Counted from the stretch's first letter, positions 1-9,203 are shown. The stretch: 64,000 nucleotides of DNA from Lientehia hominis (GCF_021044755.1 NZ_JAJNOR010000004.1:62001-126000), one strand, 5' to 3'. Numbers and translations are program-made. The notes: a model not told the origin generated them from the letters alone.

Positions 1-16
1 AGAAAATCATGCAGAA

Positions 17-51
17 AAAGCCGAAGTGATATGAAGATATCCTTCGGCTTT
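17..51. terminator. Hairpin, possible terminator of the gene left of the window
   Basis: A perfect 10-bp stem (AAAGCCGAAG at 17-26, CTTCGGCTTT at 42-51) encloses a 15-nt loop. The arms start with A and end with T runs, so it could act in either direction, but only three T residues follow. It probably closes an upstream gene outside the window. The rest of 52-175 holds no convincing gene; I see no clear -35/-10 pair for the response regulator. Confidence 0.5.
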
Positions 52-175
52 GCCATTATCCGGCATCTTTTGTGAAACTTGCGTGAATTCCAAACAAAAA
101 CTATGGAATAAATAGGGCAAGTCTGCTAAAATTACTAACAATAGCAGTTATTTTACAGGAAAGTGGGTCGGGAAA

Positions 176-853
176 ATGGATAGATTGAAAATACTTGTGG
201 TAGATGATGAAAGCAGGATGCGGAAGCTGGTAAAAGACTTTCTGGTCAAGAAGGAGTTCGTCGTTTTGGAGGCCGAAGACGGCGAACAAGCGGTGGACAT
301 TTTTTTTGCGGATAAGGATATCAATCTGATCATCATGGATGTGATGATGCCGAAGATGAACGGCTATGAGGCGGTCCGGACCATCCGCCAGTATTCCCAG
401 GTACCTATCATTATGCTGACAGCCAAAGGGGAAGAGCGGGATGAGCTTCTCGGATTTGAGCTGGGCGTGGATGAATATATCTCAAAGCCTTTCAGCCCTA
501 AGATCCTGGTGGCCAGAGTGGAAGCAATCCTCCGGCGGAGCAAGACCGTGAAAACAGACAGTATGGAGATTGGAGGAATCGTCCTCGACAAAGCGGCACA
601 TCAGGTGAGTGTGGACGGTAAGTCCGTAGACTTGAGCTTTAAGGAATTTGAGCTTCTCACTTATTTTGTGGAAAACCAGGGACTTGCGCTCTCCAGAGAA
701 AATATTCTGAATCATGTGTGGAATTATGATTATTTTGGAGATGCCAGGACCATAGATACCCATGTAAAGAAGCTGCGGAATAAGCTGGGCGCCAGAGGGG
801 AATATATCAAAACCATTTGGGGCATGGGATATAAATTCGAGGTGGATAAATAA
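176..853 (+). CDS. OmpR/PhoB-family response regulator
   Basis: 225 residues. An N-terminal receiver domain (about 4-118) carries the acidic pair D10/D11, the phospho-acceptor D55 within IIMDVMMPKMNG, T82 and the conserved K104 in the SKPF motif. The C-terminal winged-helix domain (about 130-222) shows the OmpR-type ending with TIDTHVKKLRNKLG and the GMGYKF wing. It should bind DNA as a dimer after phosphorylation by the kinase encoded immediately downstream; the kinase start codon directly follows this stop codon, so the two are co-transcribed and probably translationally coupled. The regulon cannot be read from the sequence. The length is normal for the family. Confidence 0.95.
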   Translation: MDRLKILVVDDESRMRKLVKDFLVKKEFVVLEAEDGEQAVDIFFADKDINLIIMDVMMPKMNGYEAVRTIRQYSQVPIIMLTAKGEERDELLGFELGVDEYISKPFSPKILVARVEAILRRSKTVKTDSMEIGGIVLDKAAHQVSVDGKSVDLSFKEFELLTYFVENQGLALSRENILNHVWNYDYFGDARTIDTHVKKLRNKLGARGEYIKTIWGMGYKFEVDK

Positions 854-2320
854 ATGAGGCACACCATTCGCTTTAAATATACGATGATCCTGGCAGGAGT
901 AGTGGCTTCTGTGATATTAGCCAGCTGGATGTTTATCAATCTCTGCCTGGAGCCGTTTTATATGCAGAGCAAGCAGCGTACACTGATCCAGTCTCATGAA
1001 CAGCTGGAAAGCCAGCTTTCCAACGATGGGACGGTGACTGATGAGACAAAGATGTATTTGCGGAGAATCAAAGAGAATTACAATATTGAGATTTTTCTCT
1101 GGGATTCTTCTCAGAATGTGCTCTATTCTTCCAGTAATGCCGACGCGCTGAAAAATGGGAACGATCCATTGTCCTATATCTTGGGACGGCAGCAGACGGT
1201 GCAGCTTTTAAAATCCACCGATGAATATCAGATTAATAAGACATATGACAGCAATCTGGAGGCGTACTATATGGAGATGTTTTCCACCTATACGGGAGGG
1301 AGCTTTTCCATCATGAGAGTGCCGCTCCAGAGTATTGAAGAAACCGTGAATCTGGTGAACAGGTTTCATATTTATATCGCGCTGGGAGTCGCGTTCATCG
1401 GTATAGTGGCGGCCTGGTTTCTGACTAAGAACATGACGGCGCCGATCCTCCGCCTGTCTTCTCTGGCGGACAGGATGGCAAGATTGGATTTTACCGCGAA
1501 ATATGAGGGCGGGGATGACAATGAGATCGGAATACTGGGACGGAATATGAACCACATGTCGGAGCAGCTTGAAAAGACCATTCTGGAATTAAAGACTGCC
1601 AATCTGGAGCTTAAACGGGACATTGAACAGAAGACGAAAATAGATGAAATGCGTCAGGAATTTTTGTCCAACGTATCCCATGAGCTGAAAACTCCGATCG
1701 CCCTGGTGCAGGGATATGCGGAGGGACTTAAGGAAGGCATCAGCGACGACCCCGACAGTATGGAGTGGTACTGCGACGTGATCATTGATGAGGCCGCGAA
1801 GATGAACAATATGGTAAAGAAGCTCCTGACTCTGAACCAGATAGAAGCAGGCCGGGAACAGATTTCCATGGAGCATTTCGATCTGATCTCCATGATCGAG
1901 GGCGTGCTGAATTCTTACCGGATACTGATCGAGCAAAAGGAAGCGCAGGTTGAGCTTCATAGTCCTGAAAGTCTTTATATCTGGGCGGACGAGTATATGG
2001 CAGAAGAAGTGATACGAAATTACGTGGGTAATGCTCTGAACCATCTGGACGGAGAACGGAAAATATCCATCACTGTGGAACGGCGGGATACGAAAGCGCG
2101 CATTTACGTGAAGAATACGGGAAACCCCATTCCGGAAGAAGATATTGGAAGGATCTGGGATAAGTTTTATAAAGTCGATAAGGCCAGAACCAGGGAATAT
2201 GGAGGCAGCGGCATAGGTCTGTCCATCGTAAGGGCAGTCATGGAATCTCATAACTGCGGGTACGGTGTGGAGAACCGGGAGGACGGTGTGGCCTTCTTCT
2301 GTGAGTTTGACTGCGGCTAG
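854..2320 (+). CDS. Membrane sensor histidine kinase
   Basis: 488 residues, partner of the preceding response regulator. TM1 lies at about 9-31, an extracytoplasmic sensor region at about 32-171, TM2 at about 172-192 and a HAMP linker at about 190-245. A HisKA dimerisation helix follows with the phospho-acceptor H276 in SNVSHELKTP. The ATPase domain shows an N box (YVGNALNHL) and a G box (GGSGIGLSIV). The architecture is that of the PhoR/ResE-like HAMP kinases. The sensor region has no domain I recognise, so the stimulus is unknown. There is no gap to the regulator gene, and a short intergenic region with its own promoter separates it from the next gene. Confidence 0.95.
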   Translation: MRHTIRFKYTMILAGVVASVILASWMFINLCLEPFYMQSKQRTLIQSHEQLESQLSNDGTVTDETKMYLRRIKENYNIEIFLWDSSQNVLYSSSNADALKNGNDPLSYILGRQQTVQLLKSTDEYQINKTYDSNLEAYYMEMFSTYTGGSFSIMRVPLQSIEETVNLVNRFHIYIALGVAFIGIVAAWFLTKNMTAPILRLSSLADRMARLDFTAKYEGGDDNEIGILGRNMNHMSEQLEKTILELKTANLELKRDIEQKTKIDEMRQEFLSNVSHELKTPIALVQGYAEGLKEGISDDPDSMEWYCDVIIDEAAKMNNMVKKLLTLNQIEAGREQISMEHFDLISMIEGVLNSYRILIEQKEAQVELHSPESLYIWADEYMAEEVIRNYVGNALNHLDGERKISITVERRDTKARIYVKNTGNPIPEEDIGRIWDKFYKVDKARTREYGGSGIGLSIVRAVMESHNCGYGVENREDGVAFFCEFDCG

Positions 2321-2328
2321 AAGTCAGG

Positions 2329-2358
2329 TTGCTTTTTGCAGGAAGGATATGGTATACT
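2329..2358 (+). promoter_or_regulatory. Putative sigma-A promoter for the phosphoesterase gene
   Basis: TTGCTT (2329-2334) and TATACT (2353-2358) are separated by 18 bp, just after the kinase stop codon and about 70 bp before the next start. A plausible vegetative promoter by match only. Confidence 0.45.
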
Positions 2359-2430
2359 AGACTCTATTGGGAAGAGGCGGATTTCTCCCTGTTTTATAAG
2401 TTTTATGATATGGAAATATGAGGAAAATAT

Positions 2431-3309
2431 ATGGCATTGATTATCACGGGAATAGTTTTGCTCCTTATATTCCTGCTGCTGTTTGCCTGCTCTCAGTATG
2501 AGCGGAAGCATGTGGCGGTGAGGGAATATGAGGTGGAGTCCCCGGACATCGGAGAGGCCTTTGACGGCTATACCATGGTGGTGATGGCCGACCTTCATGA
2601 TGAGGGAGCCGGACGGCGGAACAACAGGATGATGGCCGCCATTCGAAGAGTGCACCCGGATGCTGTGATGGTGGCAGGCGACATGGTAATGGCCAGGAAG
2701 GGACGCTGCAGATACGCGGAGACGATACGTCTGATGAAGAGACTGGCGTTCCGCTACCCGGTCTATTATGGCCTTGGAAACCATGAAGACCGTATGGGGC
2801 GGGAACGGGAAGTCTATGGAGATGCGTATACAGATTGGTATGAGGGAATGATGCGCGCAGGAGTGACGATTCTGGACAATATTTCTGTGACTCTTCGCGA
2901 CGGAAAAGATGCCATTACCATAACGGGTCTCAATATGGATAAGAGTTATTATCATAAATTCCATCTTAAGCCCATGGAGGACGGTTATCTGGATAAGACG
3001 CTGGGGTTTGCCAGAGGCGACGAATACCACATCCTGCTGGCTCATTCTCCTTCTTATTTTGAAGATTATGCCCGATGGGGCGCGGATCTGACCTTCAGCG
3101 GCCATTATCATGGCGGGACCATAAGGCTTCCCGGGATCGGAGGCCTGATTTCTCCCAACCTGGAGCTGTTCCCGGAATACAGCAGAGGGAAATACCAGAA
3201 GGGAAAAAAGACCATGATCGTCAGCGGCGGACTTGGCACCCATTCAGTCAATATACGGCTGGGAAATATGTCCGAACTTTTGGTGGTCAGGCTTAAGCGG
3301 GTGTCCTGA
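2431..3309 (+). CDS. Membrane-anchored calcineurin-like metallophosphoesterase
   Basis: 292 residues. One N-terminal hydrophobic helix (about 3-20) is followed by a calcineurin-like phosphoesterase domain with every metal-binding motif: D54-x-H56, G83-D84, GNHE at 116-119, H205 and GHYH at 224-227. It resembles the YkuE/YaeI group of membrane-attached phosphoesterases, some of which act on lipid head groups; the substrate here is not deducible. The ribosome-binding site GAGGAAA precedes ATG 2431. It sits between a two-component system and scpA and need not share their function. Confidence 0.85.
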   Translation: MALIITGIVLLLIFLLLFACSQYERKHVAVREYEVESPDIGEAFDGYTMVVMADLHDEGAGRRNNRMMAAIRRVHPDAVMVAGDMVMARKGRCRYAETIRLMKRLAFRYPVYYGLGNHEDRMGREREVYGDAYTDWYEGMMRAGVTILDNISVTLRDGKDAITITGLNMDKSYYHKFHLKPMEDGYLDKTLGFARGDEYHILLAHSPSYFEDYARWGADLTFSGHYHGGTIRLPGIGGLISPNLELFPEYSRGKYQKGKKTMIVSGGLGTHSVNIRLGNMSELLVVRLKRVS

Positions 3310-3350
3310 GACTAGTACAACGAGAACAGAAATAGAAATGAGGGTTTGAC

Positions 3351-4166
3351 ATGCCGCTCAAGCTGTCGGTAAAGCTGCAGGCATTTGAAGGTCCGTTGGA
3401 TCTGCTCCTGCATTTGATAGACAAGAATAAAGTGAATATATATGATATTCCCATTGCGGAGATCACCGACCAATACATAGAATATGTGCGTGATATGGAC
3501 AAAGAGGATCTGGATCTGGTCAGTGATTTTCTTGTCATGGCGGCGACGCTGCTTGATATCAAGTCGAGGATGCTCCTGCCCGCCGAAGTGGACGAGGAGG
3601 GCGAAGAGGAGGACCCCAGACAGGAGCTGGTAGAGCGGCTGCTGGAATATAAGATGTATAAATATATGGCGGAGGAGCTAAAGGACCGCCAGCTGGATGC
3701 GGGGAAGCTTCTGTTTAAGCCGGAGACGATTCCGGAGGAGGTCATGAAATACCGGCCGCCGGTGAACCTTTCGGAGCTTTTGGAGGGAGTCACCCTTACC
3801 AGACTTAACGATATTTTTCAAACGGTGCTCAAACGGCAGGAGGATAAGATCGATCCGGTCCGCTCCCGTTTTGGCCAAATACAGAAAGAACCGTTCCGGG
3901 TGACGGATAAGATTGTCCAGGTGCTGGAGCTGGCTGTGAGAAAGCGGCGGTTCAGCTTCCGGAGGCTCCTGGAAGAGCAGTCCAGCAAACTGGAGCTGGT
4001 GGTCACCTTTCTGGCGGTGCTGGAGCTCATGAAGATGGGAAACGTTGTGCTCATGGAAGAGTCCGGGAATGCAGGTGGTGATGATCTGATCCTGGAGGCG
4101 GCCGGAGGACTTGCGGACAATACAGAAAAATTGGCAGAAGAGATCGCGGTCAGCATGGAAGCGTAG
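3351..4166 (+). CDS. scpA: Segregation and condensation protein A
   Basis: 271 residues, the kleisin subunit of the SMC-ScpA-ScpB condensin that organises and segregates the chromosome. The N-terminus (KLQAFEGPLDLLLHLIDKNK) is diagnostic of ScpA and binds the SMC neck. An acidic stretch near residues 82-92 (DEEGEEEDP) is the flexible middle region. The C-terminal part (about 190-265) forms the winged helix that contacts the SMC head. It starts at ATG 3351 after an AATGAGGG ribosome-binding site. scpB follows 15 bp downstream, the usual Firmicutes pairing. The smc gene is not in the window. Confidence 0.95.
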   Translation: MPLKLSVKLQAFEGPLDLLLHLIDKNKVNIYDIPIAEITDQYIEYVRDMDKEDLDLVSDFLVMAATLLDIKSRMLLPAEVDEEGEEEDPRQELVERLLEYKMYKYMAEELKDRQLDAGKLLFKPETIPEEVMKYRPPVNLSELLEGVTLTRLNDIFQTVLKRQEDKIDPVRSRFGQIQKEPFRVTDKIVQVLELAVRKRRFSFRRLLEEQSSKLELVVTFLAVLELMKMGNVVLMEESGNAGGDDLILEAAGGLADNTEKLAEEIAVSMEA

Positions 4167-4181
4167 AGGTACGGGAAGTTT

Positions 4182-4751
4182 ATGGAAATTAAGGAAGCAA
4201 AGACGATATTGGAGGCAGTCCTTTTTGCCATGGGCGGCTCAGTGGATCTTAAGTCCCTGTCGGAGGCCGCGGGGCAGGATGAGGGGACTACGAAAAAGCT
4301 GGTGCAGAGTTTGGCGGATGACTACGACGCGGAAGGACGTGGAATGAAGATCATTGAGCTGGAGGGGGCTTTCCAGATGTGCACCAGGCCGGAATATTAT
4401 GAAAATCTGATCAAGGTGGCTGCTCAGCCGAGGAAATATGTCCTGACTGAGGTACTTTTGGAGACACTATCTATCATAGCCTATAAGCAGCCGGTGACAA
4501 AGCTGGAAATAGAAAAGATCCGCGGGGTGAAATCGGACCATGCGGTCAATAAACTCATTGAATATGGACTTGTGGAAGAGGTGGGCAGGCTCAGTGTGCC
4601 TGGTAGGCCCATACTTTTTGGCACCACGGAGGAATTTTTGAGAAGCTTCGGGGTGTCTTCTGTGGAGGAGCTTCCTGTGGCGAATCCGGAGCAGGTAGAG
4701 GAGTTTAAACAGGAGGCAGAGGAAGAAGTGCAGCTTAAGCTGGATATTTAG
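4182..4751 (+). CDS. scpB: Segregation and condensation protein B
   Basis: 189 residues, the tandem winged-helix kite subunit that dimerises on ScpA in bacterial condensin. The conserved segment LLETLSIIAYKQPVTKLEIE and the downstream IRGVKSDHAVNKLIEYGLV with GRPILFGTT are typical. The length is normal. It is 15 bp downstream of scpA and 11 bp upstream of proC, so the three are very likely one transcript. A short Glu-rich tail follows the second winged helix. Confidence 0.95.
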   Translation: MEIKEAKTILEAVLFAMGGSVDLKSLSEAAGQDEGTTKKLVQSLADDYDAEGRGMKIIELEGAFQMCTRPEYYENLIKVAAQPRKYVLTEVLLETLSIIAYKQPVTKLEIEKIRGVKSDHAVNKLIEYGLVEEVGRLSVPGRPILFGTTEEFLRSFGVSSVEELPVANPEQVEEFKQEAEEEVQLKLDI

Positions 4752-4762
4752 GAGGAGACGGT

Positions 4763-5560
4763 ATGAAGAGAATCGGTTTTATCGGATGCGGAAACATGGC
4801 GAAAGCGATCATCGGCGGGATCGTGGGAAAGAATATCATGGCGCCGGGCGACATCATCGCGTCTAACCGGAGCAGAAAGGCTCTGGACTATGCGGAGGAG
4901 ACCTGGGGAATCTCGGTGACGTCCGACAATCTGGAGGTGGCAAGGGAAGCGGAGATTGTGGTACTTTCGGTAAAGCCTCAGTTTTACAGCCAGGTGATCG
5001 GAGAGATCAAGGAAGCGGTACAGGAGAGCCAGCTGATCGTGAGCATTGCCCCCGGAAAGACACTGGCATGGATGGAGGAGCAGTTCGGGCGTCCTCTTAA
5101 GTTCATCCGCTGCAATCCCAATACGCCTGCTATGGTGGGAGAAGGCATCACTTCTGTGACCCCCGGGGACAAAGTGACAGAGACGGAGCTGTCACGGGTG
5201 ATCGAAATCCTGGAGAGCTTTGGAAAAGCCTCTGTAGTGTCTGAGGCGATGATTGAGGCGGTCATTGCCGTGAGCGGCAGTGCGCCGGCTTATGCTTTTA
5301 TGTTCATGGAGGCCATGGCAGATGGAGCGGTTTCTTTGGGAATGCCCAGAGCACAGGCTTATGAATTTGCTGCCCAGGCAGTGCTTGGCGCGGCTAAAAT
5401 GGTGTTGGAGACAGGGTTCCATCCGGGAGCTTTGAAGGATATGGTGTGTTCACCAGGAGGGACGACGATACAGGCAGTCCGCGTCCTGGAGGAAAGAGGG
5501 CTCAGAAGCAGCGTCATTGAAGCGATGATTGCCTGCGCCGACAAAGCGAGGAGTATGTAG
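4763..5560 (+). CDS. proC: Pyrroline-5-carboxylate reductase
   Basis: 265 residues. It catalyses the last step of proline synthesis, NAD(P)H-dependent reduction of 1-pyrroline-5-carboxylate in the cytosol. The N-terminal Rossmann motif IGFIGCGNMAKAI, the central VSVAPGK-like VSIAPGKTLAWME, CNPNTPAMVGEG, and the C-terminal signature SPGGTTIQAVRVLEERGLRS are all present. The ribosome-binding site GGAGGAG lies just before ATG 4763. It shares the scpAB transcript by spacing; this is probably positional rather than functional. proA and proB are not in the window. Confidence 0.95.
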   Translation: MKRIGFIGCGNMAKAIIGGIVGKNIMAPGDIIASNRSRKALDYAEETWGISVTSDNLEVAREAEIVVLSVKPQFYSQVIGEIKEAVQESQLIVSIAPGKTLAWMEEQFGRPLKFIRCNPNTPAMVGEGITSVTPGDKVTETELSRVIEILESFGKASVVSEAMIEAVIAVSGSAPAYAFMFMEAMADGAVSLGMPRAQAYEFAAQAVLGAAKMVLETGFHPGALKDMVCSPGGTTIQAVRVLEERGLRSSVIEAMIACADKARSM

Positions 5561-5635
5561 AGGCCAATTAGGGGCATTGTTGAATATGTCAGGTGAAAAA
5601 GGGATATGGCCTATGGCCGGGAAGGAGCAGTTACA

Positions 5636-6910
5636 ATGAAGAAAGTCACGGAGATGACGAAGGAAGAGCTTTTAGAGCTGCAGAAGGAGCTGCAGAAGCA
5701 GTATGAGGATTTTAAGGCGCAGGGCCTTAAACTGGATATGTCCAGAGGAAAGCCTGCCGCCGCTCAGCTGGACCTTACCAACGGACTTTTGACAGCCCTG
5801 GATGACTACCATACAGAGTCCGGCCTGGATGCCAGGAACTACGGCGTGCTGGACGGAATTCCGGAGGCTAAGCGCCTGTTTTCTGATCTGCTGGATATCC
5901 CCGCGGAAAAGATCATCGTGGGAGGAAGCTCCAGCCTGAACCTGATGTATGATGAGATGATGAGGCTGATGCTCTTCGGCACCCAGGGAGAAAAACCCTG
6001 GAAGGATGTGAAAGGGATCAAGTTTCTTTGCCCGAGCCCGGGATATGACAGGCACTTTGCCGTGACAGAGGACATGGGGATCGAGATGATACCGGTGCCT
6101 GTGACGGCGGACGGACCGGATATGGACGTGGTGGAAAAAATGGCGGCGGAGGACGAGGCCGTCAAAGGTATCTGGTGTGTCCCGCTTCACTCCAATCCTC
6201 TGGGCGCCTGTTATACAGATGAGACTGTGGACAGACTGGCTTCCATGAAGACGGCGGCGAAGGATTTCCGGATTTTTTGGGACAATGCCTATGGCGTTCA
6301 TCATATTTATGAGGAAGTACCGCTCAAAGATATTTTTAAGGCGGCGGAGGCCTGCGGAAATGAGGACAGGATCCTTTACTTTTTCTCCACGTCAAAGATC
6401 ACGTTTCCCGGCGCAGGGCTGGCGGTCATGGCTGCCAGTGAGTCCAATGTGGCTGAGATCAAGAAGCATATGACTGTACAGACGATTGGATATGATAAAC
6501 TGAATCAGCTCCGTCATGTAAAATACTTTAAGACCGCCGACAATATCCGCGCTCATATGAAGAAGCTGGGGGATGCTCTGCGGCCGAAATTTGACATGGT
6601 GCTGAATACTTTAGAGGAAGAACTGGGCGGAACCGGTCTTGCGTCCTGGGTGAAGCCGAAGGGTGGATACTTCATTGCCCTTGATACGCTTCCCGGCTGT
6701 GCCAAGGCGACAGTGGCGTTTGCCAAGGAAGCGGGAGTGGTGATGACAGGCGCCGGCGCCACGTATCCATACAAGAAAGATCCGAAAGACAGCAATATCC
6801 GGATCGCGCCCACTTATCCTACGCCTGAGGAACTGGATAAAGCAATTCATCTGTTCTGTCTGTGTGTAAAGATGTCCGGAGTAAATGAGCTCTTAAATGA
6901 GCGGGGATAG
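5636..6910 (+). CDS. PLP-dependent aminotransferase, PF12897 (MocR-like aspartate aminotransferase) type
   Basis: 424 residues from ATG 5636, chosen because GGAAGGAG sits 8 bp upstream; the in-frame ATG at 5606 lacks a good ribosome-binding site. The fold-type I aminotransferase residues are in place: N187 in SNPLG, D216 and Y219 in DNAYG, and the Schiff-base lysine K254 in STSKITFPGAG. The sequence style (KLDMSRGKPAAAQLDL near the N-terminus, the GVHHIYEE segment) fits the large aminotransferase group of PF12897, which is distant from the classical AspC family. The amino-acid substrate is not certain. The second aminotransferase follows after 24 bp, so they are probably co-transcribed. Confidence 0.88.
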   Translation: MKKVTEMTKEELLELQKELQKQYEDFKAQGLKLDMSRGKPAAAQLDLTNGLLTALDDYHTESGLDARNYGVLDGIPEAKRLFSDLLDIPAEKIIVGGSSSLNLMYDEMMRLMLFGTQGEKPWKDVKGIKFLCPSPGYDRHFAVTEDMGIEMIPVPVTADGPDMDVVEKMAAEDEAVKGIWCVPLHSNPLGACYTDETVDRLASMKTAAKDFRIFWDNAYGVHHIYEEVPLKDIFKAAEACGNEDRILYFFSTSKITFPGAGLAVMAASESNVAEIKKHMTVQTIGYDKLNQLRHVKYFKTADNIRAHMKKLGDALRPKFDMVLNTLEEELGGTGLASWVKPKGGYFIALDTLPGCAKATVAFAKEAGVVMTGAGATYPYKKDPKDSNIRIAPTYPTPEELDKAIHLFCLCVKMSGVNELLNERG

Positions 6911-6934
6911 CGGAAAAAGAGGAGGATGACAGCG

Positions 6935-8119
6935 ATGTTTGCAGAAAAGATGGTTGAGCTCGGGAGCAGACGCTCTACGATTCGAGAAATTTTTGAGTTC
7001 GGGAAAAAGCGCGCGGCTGAGGTGGGAGCAGAAAATGTTTTTGATTTCAGTTTGGGAAATCCCAATGTTCCCGCGCCTCAGGCTGTGGAGGATAATATTC
7101 TGAAGTTGGTGACCACAGAGGAATCGGCGGCACTTCACGGATACACCAGTGCCCAAGGGGACTCAGGAGTGAGAAGCCGCATTGCCGGGTCCATAAACAG
7201 AGCTCACGGAACCCATTTTCATGCGGACAATCTGTATATGACGGTTGGGGCCGCGGCCTCCCTTTGCATATGTTTCAAGGCATTGGCGGAGGAGGGAGAT
7301 GAATTCATCACGTTTGCCCCTTATTTTCCGGAATATAAAGTTTTTGCAGAGGGAACGGGGGCAGAGCTCCTGGTGGTGCCGGCGGATACCGGCAGCTTCC
7401 AGATCCATTTTGAAGAATTTGAGAAAATTCTCGGTCCTAAAACAAAAGCAGTCATTGTCAATTCTCCCAACAATCCTTCCGGAGCCGTCTATTCAGAAGA
7501 CACGATTCTCAGGCTGACAGAGCTCATGAAGAGAAAATCGGAAGAATATGGCCATGCCATTTATCTGATTTCTGATGAGCCTTACCGGGAGATTGTCTAT
7601 GGAAATGTGAAAGTCCCTTATCTGACTAAGTACTATGACAACACCTTTGTATGCTATTCTTATAGTAAGTCCCTGTCACTGCCGGGAGAAAGAATCGGAT
7701 ATGTGGTGGTTCCCGATGAGATGGAGGATCAGAAAGCCGCTTATGCGGCGGTCTGCGGCGCGGGCCGCGTGCTCGGGTATGTGAATGCGCCCAGCCTGTT
7801 TCAGCAGGTGGTCGGAGAATGTGCAGGAAAGACCTCCGATATCTCCATATATAGGAGAAACAGGGATCTGCTGTATAGTGCTCTGACAGATATGGGATAT
7901 ACTTGTGTGAAACCGGATGGCGCTTTCTATCTGTTCCCCAGATCCCTGGAGCCGGATGCCAATGCCTTCTGTGAAAAGGCGAAGGAGTTTGACCTCCTCC
8001 TGGTCCCGGGAGATGATTTCGGATGCCCGGGACATGTGAGGATTGCCTATTGTGTGCAGACGGAGATGATTGAACGGTCTTTGGATGCGTTCCGGAAGCT
8101 GGCAGAGCAGTACCGGTAA
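6935..8119 (+). CDS. Class I PLP-dependent aminotransferase
   Basis: 394 residues. The ribosome-binding site AGAGGAGG ends at 6925, directly against the ATG at 6926, which is too close for initiation; the in-frame ATG at 6935 has the right spacing and is chosen. Catalytic residues of the aspartate/aromatic aminotransferase family are visible: N180 in SPNNPSG, D214 and Y217 in SDEPYRE, K245 in YSKSLSLPGERIGY and R253. It transfers amino groups between an amino acid and a 2-oxo acid, probably aspartate or an aromatic or branched residue. A strong terminator follows directly. Confidence 0.9.
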   Translation: MFAEKMVELGSRRSTIREIFEFGKKRAAEVGAENVFDFSLGNPNVPAPQAVEDNILKLVTTEESAALHGYTSAQGDSGVRSRIAGSINRAHGTHFHADNLYMTVGAAASLCICFKALAEEGDEFITFAPYFPEYKVFAEGTGAELLVVPADTGSFQIHFEEFEKILGPKTKAVIVNSPNNPSGAVYSEDTILRLTELMKRKSEEYGHAIYLISDEPYREIVYGNVKVPYLTKYYDNTFVCYSYSKSLSLPGERIGYVVVPDEMEDQKAAYAAVCGAGRVLGYVNAPSLFQQVVGECAGKTSDISIYRRNRDLLYSALTDMGYTCVKPDGAFYLFPRSLEPDANAFCEKAKEFDLLLVPGDDFGCPGHVRIAYCVQTEMIERSLDAFRKLAEQYR

Positions 8120-8122
8120 TAG

Positions 8123-8164
8123 AAACTCCCCGCAAAGCGGCTTTCCTGCTTTGCGGGGAGTTTT
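8123..8164. terminator. Strong bidirectional terminator between convergent genes
   Basis: A perfect 16-bp stem (8123-8138 with 8148-8163, core CTCCCCGCAAAGC) with a 9-nt loop and a T run. It lies between the convergent aminotransferase and carbamate kinase genes and can serve both. Confidence 0.92.
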
Positions 8165-8192
8165 AGGTTATAGAGATTATTTCTGACTGAAT

Positions 8193-9128
8193 TTAACCGG
8201 CGGTGATGACAGTTCCGGTTTTACCGGCAAGCCCCTCCTTAGCCTTGGACAGATCCGTGATAACTGCCTTTCGGTCGGGACACGCGGAAACAAATTCAAT
8301 GGAAGCTTCAATCTTCGGAAGCATGGACCCGGCTTCAAACTGGCCTTCCTCCATATACTTTTTGGCTTCTTCTGCAGTGAGACGGTCCAGGAAGATCTCA
8401 TCGGGCTTCCGATAGTTTAATGCGACCTTTTCCGTCCCCGTCAGAAAGAGGAGAACAGAAGCATCCACCATATCGGCCATGCGGGCGGCTGCCAGATCCT
8501 TTTCAATGACTGCGCTGGCCCCTTTCAGCCTGGTGCCCTGCTGAAGAACAGGGATTCCGCCGCCGCCTGCCGCGATGACTAGCTGGTTGGCGTCAAGCAG
8601 CGCCCGAATGGCATCTATTTCATATATATCGATAGGTTTGGGAGCGGCAACGATTCTGCGGTATCCTTTTTCTTCTTTGACCACATAATTGCCTTTTGCC
8701 ACTTCCGCGTCGGCTTCATCTTCACTCATATACCGTCCGATCACCTTAGACGGTTCACTGAAAGCCTCATCAAACGGATCCACCCGCACTTGCGTGATGA
8801 CAGTGGAAACTGGTTTAAAGATTCCACGGTCCAGGAGTTCTGTCCGGATGGCATTCTGCAGATCGTACCCGATATATCCCTGGCTCAGTGCGCCGCATAC
8901 GGACATGGGAGCTACGGTATATTCCGGCGAGAGACGGCTGAATTCCGTCATGGCCGTGTGAAGCATACCCACCTGGGGGCCGTTGCTGAACGTGATGGCG
9001 ATCTGATATCGTTCTTCCACCAGATCGGCGATCGCACTGGCGGCTTTTGCAACAGCTTTTTTCTGTTCCGGGAACAAAGTGCCGAAAGCATTCCTGCCCA
9101 GGGCAACTACAATCTTTTTTTCATTCAT
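8193..9128 (-). CDS. arcC: Carbamate kinase
   Basis: 311 residues, full length. It converts carbamoyl phosphate and ADP to ATP, carbamate and ammonia, normally the energy-yielding last step of arginine, agmatine, purine or oxalurate catabolism. The N-terminus VVALGRNAFG, the AAGGGGIPV nucleotide-binding segment, KDLAAARMADMVDA and the C-terminal GSMLPKIEA are characteristic. A GAGGGGA ribosome-binding site precedes ATG. No arginine deiminase, ornithine carbamoyltransferase or antiporter gene is adjacent, so its carbamoyl phosphate source must be encoded elsewhere. The upstream lipoprotein is on the same strand but an own promoter is visible. Confidence 0.95.
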   Translation of the reverse strand: MNEKKIVVALGRNAFGTLFPEQKKAVAKAASAIADLVEERYQIAITFSNGPQVGMLHTAMTEFSRLSPEYTVAPMSVCGALSQGYIGYDLQNAIRTELLDRGIFKPVSTVITQVRVDPFDEAFSEPSKVIGRYMSEDEADAEVAKGNYVVKEEKGYRRIVAAPKPIDIYEIDAIRALLDANQLVIAAGGGGIPVLQQGTRLKGASAVIEKDLAAARMADMVDASVLLFLTGTEKVALNYRKPDEIFLDRLTAEEAKKYMEEGQFEAGSMLPKIEASIEFVSACPDRKAVITDLSKAKEGLAGKTGTVITAG

Positions 9129-9194
9129 GGTAATCCCCTCATTTCTGTATTAAAAAGAACAGCGTCCGTGCTCTTGTCAACTGACGCTGACTAG

Positions 9195-9203
9195 ATTATA
9201 CCA
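9195..9203 (-). promoter_or_regulatory. Extended -10 promoter of arcC
   Basis: On the minus strand TGGTATAAT (a TGn-extended perfect -10) lies about 65 bp upstream of the arcC start. No good -35 is visible, as is common for extended -10 promoters. Confidence 0.55.

Noticed and set aside
2317..3243. 308-codon minus-strand frame opposite the phosphoesterase
   Set aside because: The plus strand has all phosphoesterase motifs; the antisense product is unstructured in composition.
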